DNA of 64,000 nt from an uncultured Hyphomicrobiales bacterium. GTDB lineage: Bacteria; Pseudomonadota; Alphaproteobacteria; Rhizobiales; Xanthobacteraceae. Below the pieces are notes generated by a model. That model worked only from the letters and a program-made list of their open reading frames with translations. It had not been told where the DNA came from and did not search any database. Where the stretch lies: assembly GCA_903878085.1 (NCBI GenBank), contig CAIRGJ010000035.1:37429-101428 (forward strand), written 5' to 3'. The position numbers were made by a program, and so were the translations under genes. Every line of letters begins with the position of its first letter. The first letter of the stretch is position 1. Positions 8,940 through 17,084 of the stretch are shown piece by piece.

Positions 8940-9272
8940 ATGAACAAGATGCGCATGGCGAAATATACGATCGGCCAGGTGGTCAAGCACCGCCTGTTCT
9001 CGTTCCGTGGCGTGATCTTCGACATCGATCCGGTATTCGACAATACCGATGAATGGTACGAGGCGATCCCGGCCGAAGTCCGGCCGCGCAAGGACCAGCC
9101 GTTTTATCATCTGTTTGCGGAAAACGACGACACCGAATACGTCGCCTATGTGTCCGAACAAAATCTGCTGCCCGACACCTCCGACAAGCCGGTCCGTCAT
9201 CCGCAGGTCGCCGAGGTTTTTGTGCGCGACCGCAGCGGCGCCTATCGGCCGCGCAACAATCAGTTGAATTAA
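8940..9272 (+). CDS. hspQ: Heat shock protein HspQ (YccV/hemimethylated-DNA-binding-like)
   Basis: 110 residues. The conserved block AKYTIGQVVKHRLFSFRGVI followed by FDIDP-F-NTDEWYE and QPFYHLFAEND is the HspQ/YccV fold. In E. coli HspQ stimulates Lon and affects DnaA stability. The alphaproteobacterial form is usually about 105-110 residues and ends near YRPRNNQLN, as here. Three nearby ATGs (8940, 8949, 8955) are possible; none has a strong Shine-Dalgarno, so the exact start is uncertain. It lies 47 bp behind the CoA ester lyase and ends before a strong terminator hairpin. Confidence 0.88.
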   Translation: MNKMRMAKYTIGQVVKHRLFSFRGVIFDIDPVFDNTDEWYEAIPAEVRPRKDQPFYHLFAENDDTEYVAYVSEQNLLPDTSDKPVRHPQVAEVFVRDRSGAYRPRNNQLN

Positions 9273-9304
9273 AAATCGGTCGTCACCGAGCTTCCGCAAA
9301 CAAA

Positions 9305-9334
9305 AAAGGCGCGGTCGAAGCCGCGCCTTTCTAA
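9305..9334. terminator. Bidirectional rho-independent terminator between hspQ and ialB
   Basis: Arms AAAGGCGCGG (9305-9314) and CCGCGCCTTT (9321-9330) form a 10-bp perfect stem with loop TCGAAG. A-rich sequence on the left and T-rich sequence on the right make it usable by both converging genes. Confidence 0.85.
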
Positions 9335-9352
9335 TTTGATATCGACGCGACG

Positions 9353-10129
9353 TTATTTCTTCGCGGCCGGCGGTGCGGTCGGAGCCGCCGCTGCAGGCTG
9401 CGAGGCTTCCAGCTTCTTGCGGGCCTCTTCGGCCTTCTTCTGCAGCTCTTCCTGCAACTTGCGCTGCTGCTCTTCGAACGCCTTCGGATCGGTGGCCGGG
9501 CCATCATAGGCCTTGGCGAAATCGGCCAGCGGCAACGGCAGGCTGATCGGCGTGCCCTGCATGTTGATGGCCTGCACGGTAATCATCTGGCCGGTCTTGA
9601 GCTGCTTCATCATTTCGTCGGTGACCGGATAGTCGGACATGCAGCCGACCGGGAAACAAATCTTGTAGGGCTGCTGCGCCGGCGCACCTTGATCGATGAT
9701 CATGCGGGTGCCGTGCGCGATCTGCATGCCGAGCGGCACGGTGATGCGCAGAACCTTCTGGTCGCCTTCCGGCTCGAACAACTGGACGATCGCGACCGGC
9801 ATGCCGTTTTCCAGGCGGCCGTCTTTGGTGACGACGCAAACCTGCTTGTTGTTGGTGTCCGGACCCTTGCCGCAGACCTTCATCCACGGCGAGTACATCA
9901 GCTGCGGCACATCGTTGGCCTGCTGCTGGCCGTTCGGTGCCGGAGCCTGTTGCGCGGCGGGCGCGGCCGGCGCCTGCTTCGGCGCGGCGGGCTTGGGCGC
10001 CTGCTTCTGGGCCGGCGCCGGAGCCGGAGCCTGCGCCAAGGCCGGGGCTGCCATCAGCACTCCCGCCAACAAGCCCGCGGCGGCCAGCGCGCGGCCCAGT
10101 GGCCGGGCCGATGCGATCCGATGATCCAT
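9353..10129 (-). CDS. Invasion-associated locus B (IalB) family secreted protein
   Basis: 258 residues. A signal peptide with core AAAGLLAGVLMAAPALAQA ends near residue 33. A long Ala/Pro/Gln-rich linker (about residues 34-72) follows, then the IalB domain: SPWMKVCGKG, KQVCVVTKDGR, VLRITVPLGM, KICFPVGCMSDYPV, with paired cysteines likely oxidised in the periplasm. A charged coiled-coil tail rich in E/K/Q and an Ala-rich end close the protein. IalB was named in Bartonella, where it is linked to erythrocyte invasion; in rhizobia the family is widespread and its role is unknown. Start at ATG 10129. It is transcribed alone towards the shared terminator. Confidence 0.9.
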   Translation of the reverse strand: MDHRIASARPLGRALAAAGLLAGVLMAAPALAQAPAPAPAQKQAPKPAAPKQAPAAPAAQQAPAPNGQQQANDVPQLMYSPWMKVCGKGPDTNNKQVCVVTKDGRLENGMPVAIVQLFEPEGDQKVLRITVPLGMQIAHGTRMIIDQGAPAQQPYKICFPVGCMSDYPVTDEMMKQLKTGQMITVQAINMQGTPISLPLPLADFAKAYDGPATDPKAFEEQQRKLQEELQKKAEEARKKLEASQPAAAAPTAPPAAKK

Positions 10130-10404
10130 GCAATTAGTCCTTTGTTCGAACCGCTCGCGGGCCCTCGAGGCCCGGCGGTCGCCTTTTAAGAATGGGTCTT
10201 TCTCCGTGAAATACGGCGAGAGCGTGACCCCATTCGCGTGACCCTTGGGCTGCGTGATAGCCCATCTTGCTCCGGCAATAAAGCCACGAATGAGCCGAAT
10301 TGCCGGCCGAAGCGGCCTTTGCCGCGGCCTTGTGTGTTAAATTCCGGCCAAACGGAACGAATCGCATTCGATCTTCGCGCCCAACCCTTTTGAAGGCTGC
10401 CGCC
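10130..10404. other. Divergent intergenic region between ialB and the peptide-binding protein
   Basis: About 275 bp with no convincing gene. It must hold both divergent promoters. No clear operator palindrome was recognised. Confidence 0.5.
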
Positions 10405-12228
10405 GTGTCACGCCTGCGCGCGTCGCGACGTGGATTGCTGCGTGGCGGCCTGGCGACCGTCCTGGCTGCCGGATGGCCGCTCCGGGCGGCTCAAGCGGCA
10501 CCTGCACGCCACGCCATCGCGATGCATGGCGAGCCTGCCTGGGCTGCCGACTTCGCCGGCCCGACTTACGCCAACCCGGCGGCGCGCAAAGGCGGGCAAC
10601 TGGTGCAGGGCGTGCTCGGCACCTTCGACAGCCTCAATCCCTTCATCGTCAAAGGCCTCGCCGCCGCGAATATCCGCGGCTACGTCATCGAGAGCCTGCT
10701 GGCGCGCGGCTATGACGAGCCGTTCACGCTCTACGGCCTGTTGGCCGACACGGTCGAGACCGACGCCGCGCGAACCTACGTCACATTCGCGATCAATCCG
10801 GCGGCGCGCTTTGCCGACGGCAAAGCGGTGACGCCCGCGGACGTAATCTTCTCCTGGGAATTGCTGCGCGACAAAGGTCGCCCGAACTACCGCACCTACT
10901 ACACCAAGGTCGTCAAAGCGGAACCGGTCGGCACGCGCGGCGTGCGCTTCGATCTCACCGGCGCCGATGACCGCGAACTGCCGCTGATCCTCGGCCTGAT
11001 GCCGGTGCTGGCCAAGCACGCGATCAAGCCCGACACCTTCGAGGACACCACGTTCGAGCCTTTGCTCGGCAGTGGGCCTTACACCGTCAGCACGGTAAAG
11101 CCCGGCGAAAGCGTCATCTTCACGCGCGATCCGAATTACTGGGGCCGCGATCTGGCGATCAACCGCGGCCTGTGGAATTTCGACCGCATCAAGTTCGACT
11201 ATTATCGCGACGGCAACACGCATTTCGAAGCCTTCAAGAAAGGCAATTACGACGTGCGCATGGAAACCGATCCGGCACGCTGGCAGACCGCCTATGATTT
11301 CCCCGCTCTGCGCGACGGCCGCGTCGTCAAAGAAGAGTTCCCTTACGGCCTGCCCAAGGGCATGCAGGGCCTGGTGTTCAACACGCGGCGGCCGATCTTT
11401 GCCGACGTGCGCGTGCGCGAGGCGATCCTGCATCTGTTCGACTTCGAATGGATCAACCGCACTTACTTCTTCAATCTCTACAAACGCACTGCCAGTTATT
11501 TCGACGGCTGCGATCTGTCGGCGCATGGCGTGGCGGCCAATGCCCGCGAGCGCGAACTGCTCAAACCGTTTCCGGGACTCGTGCGCTCCGACATCATGGA
11601 CGGCCAATGGGCGCCGCCGGTCAGCGACGGTTCAGGCGGCGACCGCGATGGCTTACGCCGCGCTTTCGCGCTGTTCGCGCAAGCCGGCTATGAACTCAAA
11701 GGCACTGAGCTCACGCATCGCGCCAGCGGCCGGCCCTTCGCGTTCGAGATTCTCACCACCACCCGCGACCAAGAGCGGCTGGCGCTCGCTTTCGTGCGCA
11801 ATCTCAAGCGCGCCGGCATCAATGCCCAGGTGCGCAGCATCGACGCCACCCAATTCGAGCGCCGCCGTATCGGCTTCGATTTCGACATGATGGATTATCG
11901 CTGGGAGCAGTCGCTGTCGCCCGGCAACGAGCAATATTTCTATTGGGGCTCGGCCGCGGCCGGCCAGCAAGGCAGCCGCAATTACATGGGCGTCAAATCG
12001 CCGGCGATCGACGCCATGATCGCGGAAATGCTCAGCGCCACCACGCGTGAGAATTTCGTTGCGGCGACCCGCGCGCTCGACCGGCTGCTGCTGTCGGGCT
12101 TCTTCGTGGTGCCCTTGTACTTCCCGCCCCGGCAATGGGTGGCGCGGTGGAAGCGAATCGAGCATCCCTCAAGCACCTCGTTGTTCGGCTATCTGCCGGA
12201 GACGTGGTGGCACGGGGACGTCCCATGA
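10405..12228 (+). CDS. Family 5 extracellular solute-binding protein (YejA-like peptide-binding), Tat-type signal
   Basis: About 607 residues from the GTG at 10405, preceded by AAGG at 10393-10396. The N-terminus SRRGLLRGG-LATVLAAGWPLRAAQA looks like a twin-arginine signal with an A-x-A cleavage site. The body is SBP_bac_5: KGGQLVQGVLGTFDSLNPFIVKG, then LADTVETDAARTYVTFAINP, FADGKAVTPADVIFSWELL, GSGPYTVSTVKPGES and VREAILHLFDFEWINRT, closest to the YejA/microcin C branch. It would bind oligopeptides for an ABC importer, but no permease or ATPase gene is adjacent. Its TGA overlaps the ATG of the next gene (ATGA), so the two are translationally coupled. Longer in-frame starts exist to 10300 but have no signal-peptide logic. 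Confidence 0.85.
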   Translation: MSRLRASRRGLLRGGLATVLAAGWPLRAAQAAPARHAIAMHGEPAWAADFAGPTYANPAARKGGQLVQGVLGTFDSLNPFIVKGLAAANIRGYVIESLLARGYDEPFTLYGLLADTVETDAARTYVTFAINPAARFADGKAVTPADVIFSWELLRDKGRPNYRTYYTKVVKAEPVGTRGVRFDLTGADDRELPLILGLMPVLAKHAIKPDTFEDTTFEPLLGSGPYTVSTVKPGESVIFTRDPNYWGRDLAINRGLWNFDRIKFDYYRDGNTHFEAFKKGNYDVRMETDPARWQTAYDFPALRDGRVVKEEFPYGLPKGMQGLVFNTRRPIFADVRVREAILHLFDFEWINRTYFFNLYKRTASYFDGCDLSAHGVAANARERELLKPFPGLVRSDIMDGQWAPPVSDGSGGDRDGLRRAFALFAQAGYELKGTELTHRASGRPFAFEILTTTRDQERLALAFVRNLKRAGINAQVRSIDATQFERRRIGFDFDMMDYRWEQSLSPGNEQYFYWGSAAAGQQGSRNYMGVKSPAIDAMIAEMLSATTRENFVAATRALDRLLLSGFFVVPLYFPPRQWVARWKRIEHPSSTSLFGYLPETWWHGDVP

Positions 12229-13766
12229 TTCTGGGCGATGCTCATTTCGAATTAGGCGGCGAAGCGCCCGGCGGCCGCGCGACGCTCGACGACTTTTTCC
12301 GCCGGGCCGCCCTGCGCGACATCGATGCCATCGCTTTGGCCGATCCGCCCAACCGCGAAAGTTTCACCGATGGCGCGCCGCGCCAGCTGACGTATGCGCA
12401 GGCCGACCGGGCCATATCGGCGACGGCCGCCAAGCTGCGGTGGCTCGGCCTGCAGACCGACGCCGTGGTGGCGATGCAGCTGCCCAACACCGTGGAAAGC
12501 ATCATCGTGCTGCTCGGCGTCTTGCGCGCCGGCATGATCGCGGCGCCGCTGCCGCTGTTGTGGCGCAAGCAGGACATTGTCGGCGCGCTCAAGCCGCTCG
12601 GCGCCAAGGCGATCATCACGGCGTCGCGCATCGGCTCGGCCGCGCATGCCGAGATCGCGATGCAAGCGGGCGCCGAATTGTTTCCGGTCCGCTATGTCTG
12701 CGGCTTCGGCCGCGATCTGCCGGATGGCGTGGTGCCGCTCGACGGATTGTTTGCGCCCGCGGCGCCCGGTTTCGAACAGCCGCCGGCGCGCTCGGGCGAC
12801 GCCGCGGCGCATGTCGCGGTCGTCACTTTCGACGAAGGCGCCGGCGGCATCTGCGCCATGGCGCGCAGCCAGCGCCAACTGATCGCCGGCGGCCTCGGTC
12901 CCTATCTTGCGAGCGGCGCGGCGCAAGACGGAAAGCTGCTGTCGGCCATTCCGTCCGCCTCGTTCGCCGGATTGTCGCTGACGCTGCTACCCTGGCTGCT
13001 TGGCGGCGGCACGCTGAACCTGCATCACGCCTTCGATCCCGACACGTTCGCCGAACAGGCCCGCGCGCAAGACGGCGGCAGCGTCGTCGTGCCGGGTCCG
13101 GCGCTGGCCCAGCTCAACGACGCGGACGGCCTCGGCCGGCCGGCGCGCATTATCGCATTGTGGCGGTCGCCGGAACGGCTCGGCGGCGTAGCCAGTTGGC
13201 GTGGCGAGCCTGCGCTGGTGGATGTCGCCAGCTTCGGCGAGGCCGGGCTGATCGCGGCGCGGCGGGACGACGATGGCTTTCCCGCGGCGATCCCGGTTGG
13301 CCTGGTCGGCGCACCGCACGGAGCGCCCGGCGCGGTCACGGTGTGCGAGACGCAGCGAAGTGCCGCCGGCACGCTCATGCTGCGCGGCCCCATGGTGCCG
13401 GCGCAGGCTTTCCCGCCGGGCGCCGAGCAAGGCTTCGAGCCGCACCTCGACGTCGATGAAACGGGCTTCGTCGACACCCGCCTGCCCTGCAGGCTCGAAC
13501 GCGACGGCAACAGTCTCAGCCTCACCGCGCCCCCGGCCGGCATGACCGGAATCGGCGGGTACCGCTTCTTGCAGAGTGCGGTCGATGCGGCGGTTGCCAG
13601 CGTCGATCCCAGCGCCACCATCGTTGCCTTGCCCGACGCCGTTTTGGGCCAGCGGCTGGCCGGCACCGCCAAATACCGCGTCGCGCTCATCGCGGACCTG
13701 CAATTGCGGGGCCTCAATCCGCTGATCGGCGGGGCATTCCGCCCGCGCGCGGTCCGAACCGCATGA
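12225..13766 (+). CDS. AMP-binding (acyl-CoA synthetase-like) protein with degenerate catalytic motifs
   Basis: 513 residues. The N-terminal half is clearly of the adenylate-forming family: LTYAQADRAISATAAKL, GLQTDAVVAMQLPNTVES, VLLGVLRAGMIAAPLPLLWR. Where the phosphate-binding motif TSGTTG-PKG should be, the protein reads VVTFDEGAGGICAMARSQRQL, so the Thr/Ser run and the Lys are gone. The C-terminal TGD motif and the catalytic Lys region are not recognisable either; the end is GLNPLIGGAFRPRAVRTA. It is therefore probably not a normal ligase. The start is the ATG overlapping the upstream TGA. The stop codon falls inside an interspersed repeat (13761-13832), so the C-terminus may have been shortened by repeat insertion. 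Confidence 0.72.
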   Translation: MILGDAHFELGGEAPGGRATLDDFFRRAALRDIDAIALADPPNRESFTDGAPRQLTYAQADRAISATAAKLRWLGLQTDAVVAMQLPNTVESIIVLLGVLRAGMIAAPLPLLWRKQDIVGALKPLGAKAIITASRIGSAAHAEIAMQAGAELFPVRYVCGFGRDLPDGVVPLDGLFAPAAPGFEQPPARSGDAAAHVAVVTFDEGAGGICAMARSQRQLIAGGLGPYLASGAAQDGKLLSAIPSASFAGLSLTLLPWLLGGGTLNLHHAFDPDTFAEQARAQDGGSVVVPGPALAQLNDADGLGRPARIIALWRSPERLGGVASWRGEPALVDVASFGEAGLIAARRDDDGFPAAIPVGLVGAPHGAPGAVTVCETQRSAAGTLMLRGPMVPAQAFPPGAEQGFEPHLDVDETGFVDTRLPCRLERDGNSLSLTAPPAGMTGIGGYRFLQSAVDAAVASVDPSATIVALPDAVLGQRLAGTAKYRVALIADLQLRGLNPLIGGAFRPRAVRTA

Positions 13767-13832
13767 TCCCGAAAAGCATGCCCTCGGGCTTGACCCGTGG
13801 GTGGGCACCGGTTTTCGGGAAAGATCGTGCGC
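13761..13832. repeat. Interspersed palindromic repeat, copy 2 (long form)
   Basis: GCATGATCCCGAAAA at the left and TTTTCGGGAAAGATCGTGC at the right are imperfect complements; a GC-rich middle with its own inverted part lies between. It is the same family as 6742-6790 and 13907-13957. It supplies the TGA stop of the preceding gene. Confidence 0.78.
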
Positions 13833-13906
13833 AGACAAAGAGCCGCGTAATCTTTCATTGTCGTTGACGAGGTATTAAGAGCCGCCCGCTACGGTCACGC
13901 AGCTTG

Positions 13907-13957
13907 GCGCATGCCCCCGAAAAGTGGATACCGGTTTTCGGACAAGGTCATGCGCGC
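13907..13957. repeat. Interspersed palindromic repeat, copy 3
   Basis: GCGCATG-CCCCCGAAAA on the left and TTTTCGG-ACAAGGTCATGCGC on the right frame a central GGATACCGG. The outer arms GCGCATG/CATGCGC match copy 1. It lies just upstream of the degenerate GGDEF gene, so it may form part of that gene's leader. Confidence 0.78.
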
Positions 13958-13986
13958 GTAAAATGTAACAGTGCGTGCGTGCCCCC

Positions 13987-15234
13987 ATGTCGCTTCAAGG
14001 CCCGATGATCGTGGTCGCCGAACACCCGGCGACCGACCTGGTTGCTGCGCTCGGCGCCGCCGGCGCCTTCCCGATCATCGAAGCCAATTGGACCGATGCG
14101 CCGACCGCTTTCGTTTCGGTCAAGCCATCGGCCGTGGTCATCGCCGAGCCCGGCCCGCCGCCAAGTGAATCCTCGTCGCGCATGCTCTGCCTCCAAATCG
14201 CAACGGCGCAAGGCGCGATCGTGCCGACACTGGCGTTCACCGATGCCGGCCACGACCCCGCCCTGCCAATCGCGCTGCCGGCCGACACGTCGTTGCCGGT
14301 GTCGCATGCCATCGCCCGGCTGCAATCGGCGATGCGGGTCCGTGCGCTGCACGCCACCGTGCTTCGCCGCCTCGAATTGGCCGCAGCGCAAGGCGGCAAC
14401 CCGCCGGCGCTGCCGCTCAGCGATGCGCTCGACGACGCCACCGTGCTGATCGCCGGCCGCGGCCCGCATTATGCGGCGCTCAGCGTCGCGATGGGCGAAC
14501 GGGTCAAGATGGTCGGCGCGCTCAGCGTCGAAGGCGCTGCAAGGCTGCTCGACACGCAAGACATCGACGGCATTGTGGTTGGCGATGGCTTCCCCGCCCG
14601 GGCGGTGGAAACCTTCCTGACGATGCTGGCGAACGAACCGCGCTTGCGCGATATCCCGGTCGCCGTGATCGGCGCAGCGCCGGACTTCTCCGACAGCCTG
14701 ACCAATATCGATATCATCGACGACCCGGCCCGTCTGGTGGCACGCATGGTGCCGCTGGTGCGGATGCGGGCCTTCGAGGCGCGGCTGGCGCGCATGCTGG
14801 CGTCGCTCGACGCCGACGGTACCGTCGATCCGGAAACCGGCCTGATGACGCGCGACTCCTTCTGGCACGAGTTCGCCAAGGCCATGGCGGAAGCCACCGA
14901 CCGCAGCCTGTCGCTGTCGATCGCGCGCTATTCGTTCGAGGACGTCATTAGCGAGCGCGCGGCACTCGATGGCGCCCGCCGGCTGACGCGCCTTACCCGC
15001 ACCATCGATTTTGCTTGCCGCGACGACGACGGCGCGATCCTGGTCGTGTTCACCCAGACCAATCTACGCGAAGCCCACGGCGTGGCGCGCCGCATTGCCG
15101 CCGAACTGAAAAACGCGATGACGGCAAGACAGGCCCTCACCGCCAATGTCACTTTGGCCACGCGCAAAGCCGGCGACACTCTCGACAGCCTGATGCAGCG
15201 GGTGCTGGGCAGCCGCATGGTTGCCGCCGAGTGA
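13987..15234 (+). CDS. Receiver-like protein with degenerate GGDEF domain
   Basis: About 415 residues. The first 290 residues look like two receiver-like alpha/beta domains (MIVVAEHPATDLVAAL ... VVIAEPG; TVLIAGRGPHYAALSVAM ... IDGIVVGDGFP). The last 120 residues have the GGDEF-domain pattern: DPETGLMTRDSFWHEF is the DxLTGLxNR entry motif, but at the active loop RDDDGAILVVF replaces R-GGDEF-L, and the metal-binding aspartate segment reads SIARYSFEDV. Diguanylate cyclase activity is therefore unlikely; c-di-GMP sensing or a scaffolding role is possible. Start choice is unsure: ATG 13987, or the in-frame GTG at 13975; neither has a clear Shine-Dalgarno. The upstream gap carries two repeats. Confidence 0.75.
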   Translation: MSLQGPMIVVAEHPATDLVAALGAAGAFPIIEANWTDAPTAFVSVKPSAVVIAEPGPPPSESSSRMLCLQIATAQGAIVPTLAFTDAGHDPALPIALPADTSLPVSHAIARLQSAMRVRALHATVLRRLELAAAQGGNPPALPLSDALDDATVLIAGRGPHYAALSVAMGERVKMVGALSVEGAARLLDTQDIDGIVVGDGFPARAVETFLTMLANEPRLRDIPVAVIGAAPDFSDSLTNIDIIDDPARLVARMVPLVRMRAFEARLARMLASLDADGTVDPETGLMTRDSFWHEFAKAMAEATDRSLSLSIARYSFEDVISERAALDGARRLTRLTRTIDFACRDDDGAILVVFTQTNLREAHGVARRIAAELKNAMTARQALTANVTLATRKAGDTLDSLMQRVLGSRMVAAE

Positions 15235-15272
15235 CAGGATCATTAGGCTAGTCCCAACAGGGAGCTAGCCGC

Positions 15273-15935
15273 ATGTCCGACAATCAGCCGGTCCGCATTG
15301 ACGTCGTCTCCGACGTGGTCTGCCCGTGGTGCTTCATCGGCAAGCACCGCCTGGAAGCCGCGCTAAAATTGAAACCGGACATCGCGGTCGAGGTGCACTA
15401 CCGGCCCTACTTCCTGAACGACTGGATTCCGCGCGAAGGCATTTCCCGCGAGGAATATCTGACCACCAAATTCGGCTCGGTCGAGCGCTACAAGGGCATC
15501 GCCCAACGGGTCGGCGCGGCCGCCGCGGCGGAAGGCCTGGTCTATGATTCCGACAAGATGAAGCGTCAGCCCAACACGCTCGACTGTCACCGCCTGATCC
15601 ATTGGGCCGAAGCCATCGGCAAATCCGCCGCGATGAAGCAGAAGCTGATGGACCTGTATTTCACACAAGGCGCCGATCTTACCCAGTTCGATACGCTGGT
15701 GCAGGCCGCGAGCGACGTCGGGCTCGCTGCCGATACCGTGCGCGCCGATCTGGCGAGCGACAAGGACGTCGGCCTGATCGAGCAGGAAGCCCAGCAGGCC
15801 AAGGAAGCCGGCATCGAGGGCGTGCCCTGCTTCGTCTTCGGCGGCAAGTTCGCAGTGTCGGGCGCGCAGGCGCCGGAATATCTCGCCGACGCCATCGAGC
15901 GTATCGCCACCGGCAAATCCGTCGCCGCCGAATAA
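15273..15935 (+). CDS. DsbA family oxidoreductase (FrnE-like)
   Basis: 220 residues with the DsbA/HCCA-isomerase fold. The N-terminal VVSDVVCPWCFIGKHRLE has a CPWC redox motif at about residues 20-23; the C-terminal half has GIEGVPCFVFGGKFAVSGAQ with the cis-Pro (VPCF) and a further Cys. No signal peptide is present, so it is cytosolic, as in FrnE proteins, which act as disulphide oxidoreductases or isomerases. ATG at 15273 follows AGGGAGCTAGCCGC. It is followed 18 bp later by an alcohol dehydrogenase, likely in one transcript. Confidence 0.88.
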   Translation: MSDNQPVRIDVVSDVVCPWCFIGKHRLEAALKLKPDIAVEVHYRPYFLNDWIPREGISREEYLTTKFGSVERYKGIAQRVGAAAAAEGLVYDSDKMKRQPNTLDCHRLIHWAEAIGKSAAMKQKLMDLYFTQGADLTQFDTLVQAASDVGLAADTVRADLASDKDVGLIEQEAQQAKEAGIEGVPCFVFGGKFAVSGAQAPEYLADAIERIATGKSVAAE

Positions 15936-15953
15936 ACGCCGGGACTTAACGCC

Positions 15954-17057
15954 ATGCAGATCACCGCCGCCGTGGTGCGCGAGCGCTCGGGCCCCTTCAA
16001 CATCGAGCGCATCGATCTGTGCGATTCGCGCGCCGACGAAGTGCTGGTCGAGGTCGTTGCCTCCGGCATGTGCGCGACCGATCTGCACGGCCGCGACGCC
16101 TACTACCCGACCCAGTTTCCGAAGGTGTTCGGCCACGAAGGCGCCGGCATCGTGCGCGCCATCGGCAAGGGCGTCACGACGTTAAAGAGCGGCGACCATG
16201 TCGTCATGTCGTATCCGTTTTGCGGCGAATGTCCGAACTGCCGTACGCACCGCCAAAGCTATTGCGTCGATGCCTTCCCGCTGAAGATGAATGGCACGCG
16301 CGCCGACGGTTCGACGCTGCATTCCAAGGACGGCAAGCCGGTCTACAGCGCCTTTTTCCAGCAGTCCTCGTTCGGCAACTTCACCATCGCCAACGAGCGC
16401 TACGCGGTGAAGGTACGCAACGACGCGCCGCTCGAACATCTTTGTGCGCTGGCCTGCGGCGGCCAGACCGGCGCCGGCGCGGTGTTGAACGTGATGAAGC
16501 CCGCGCCCGGCGACAGCTTCGCGGTGTTCGGCGTCGGTGCGGTGGGTCTGTCAGGGTTGATGGCGGCCAAGATCGCCGGTTGCGACCCGATCATCGCCGT
16601 CGATGTGCACGAGCATCGCCTGGCGCTGGCGCGCGAATTTGGCGCCACCCACACCATCAATCACAGCGGCCGCAGCGACGTGGTCGCCGAAATCCGCAAG
16701 CTGACGGGATTGGGCGTGCGGTTCTCGCTGGAAACCTCGGCGCTGGCGCCGGTGTTCCGCGAAGCCGTCGATGTGCTGATGCCGGCCGGCACCTGCGTGC
16801 TGCTCGGCAGCGCGCGCGCCGGCACCGAGGCCACGTTCGAAACGCCGTTCCTGCAGAACGGCCGCACCGTGCGCGGCGTCATCCAGGGCGACAGCGTGCC
16901 GCAAGAATTCATCCCGCGGCTCGCCGACTACGTCGTCGCCGGGAAATTCCCGGTCGAACGCATGATCACGTTCTACGACCTTGCCGACATCAATCGCGCT
17001 GCCGACGAGTCGAGCAAGGGTAAGACCGTCAAGCCGGTTATCCGGATGCCGCACTAA
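15954..17057 (+). CDS. Zinc-dependent alcohol dehydrogenase (NAD(P)-dependent, aryl-alcohol type)
   Basis: 367 residues of the zinc MDR family. The catalytic zinc residues are visible: SGMCATDLHGRD (Cys, about residue 38) and FGHEGAGIV (His-Glu). The structural zinc loop CGECPNCRTHRQSYC has four cysteines. The cofactor motif is FGVGAVGLSGLMAA, followed by IIAVDVHEHRL, whose Asp predicts NAD. The 20-residue insertion around KMNGTRADGSTLHS and FFQQSSFGNFTIA is characteristic of aryl- or benzyl-alcohol dehydrogenases. It would oxidise alcohols to aldehydes in the cytosol. It lies just downstream of the FrnE-like gene. Confidence 0.9.
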   Translation: MQITAAVVRERSGPFNIERIDLCDSRADEVLVEVVASGMCATDLHGRDAYYPTQFPKVFGHEGAGIVRAIGKGVTTLKSGDHVVMSYPFCGECPNCRTHRQSYCVDAFPLKMNGTRADGSTLHSKDGKPVYSAFFQQSSFGNFTIANERYAVKVRNDAPLEHLCALACGGQTGAGAVLNVMKPAPGDSFAVFGVGAVGLSGLMAAKIAGCDPIIAVDVHEHRLALAREFGATHTINHSGRSDVVAEIRKLTGLGVRFSLETSALAPVFREAVDVLMPAGTCVLLGSARAGTEATFETPFLQNGRTVRGVIQGDSVPQEFIPRLADYVVAGKFPVERMITFYDLADINRAADESSKGKTVKPVIRMPH

Positions 17058-17084
17058 CCGTCACGCGGTAGTAACATCGTACGG

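Noticed and set aside
12047..13459. 470-codon rightward frame overlapping the AMP-ligase-like gene
   Set aside because: Arg/Ala-rich off-frame shadow typical of high-GC DNA. The overlapping frame has recognisable family motifs and an ATGA-coupled start.
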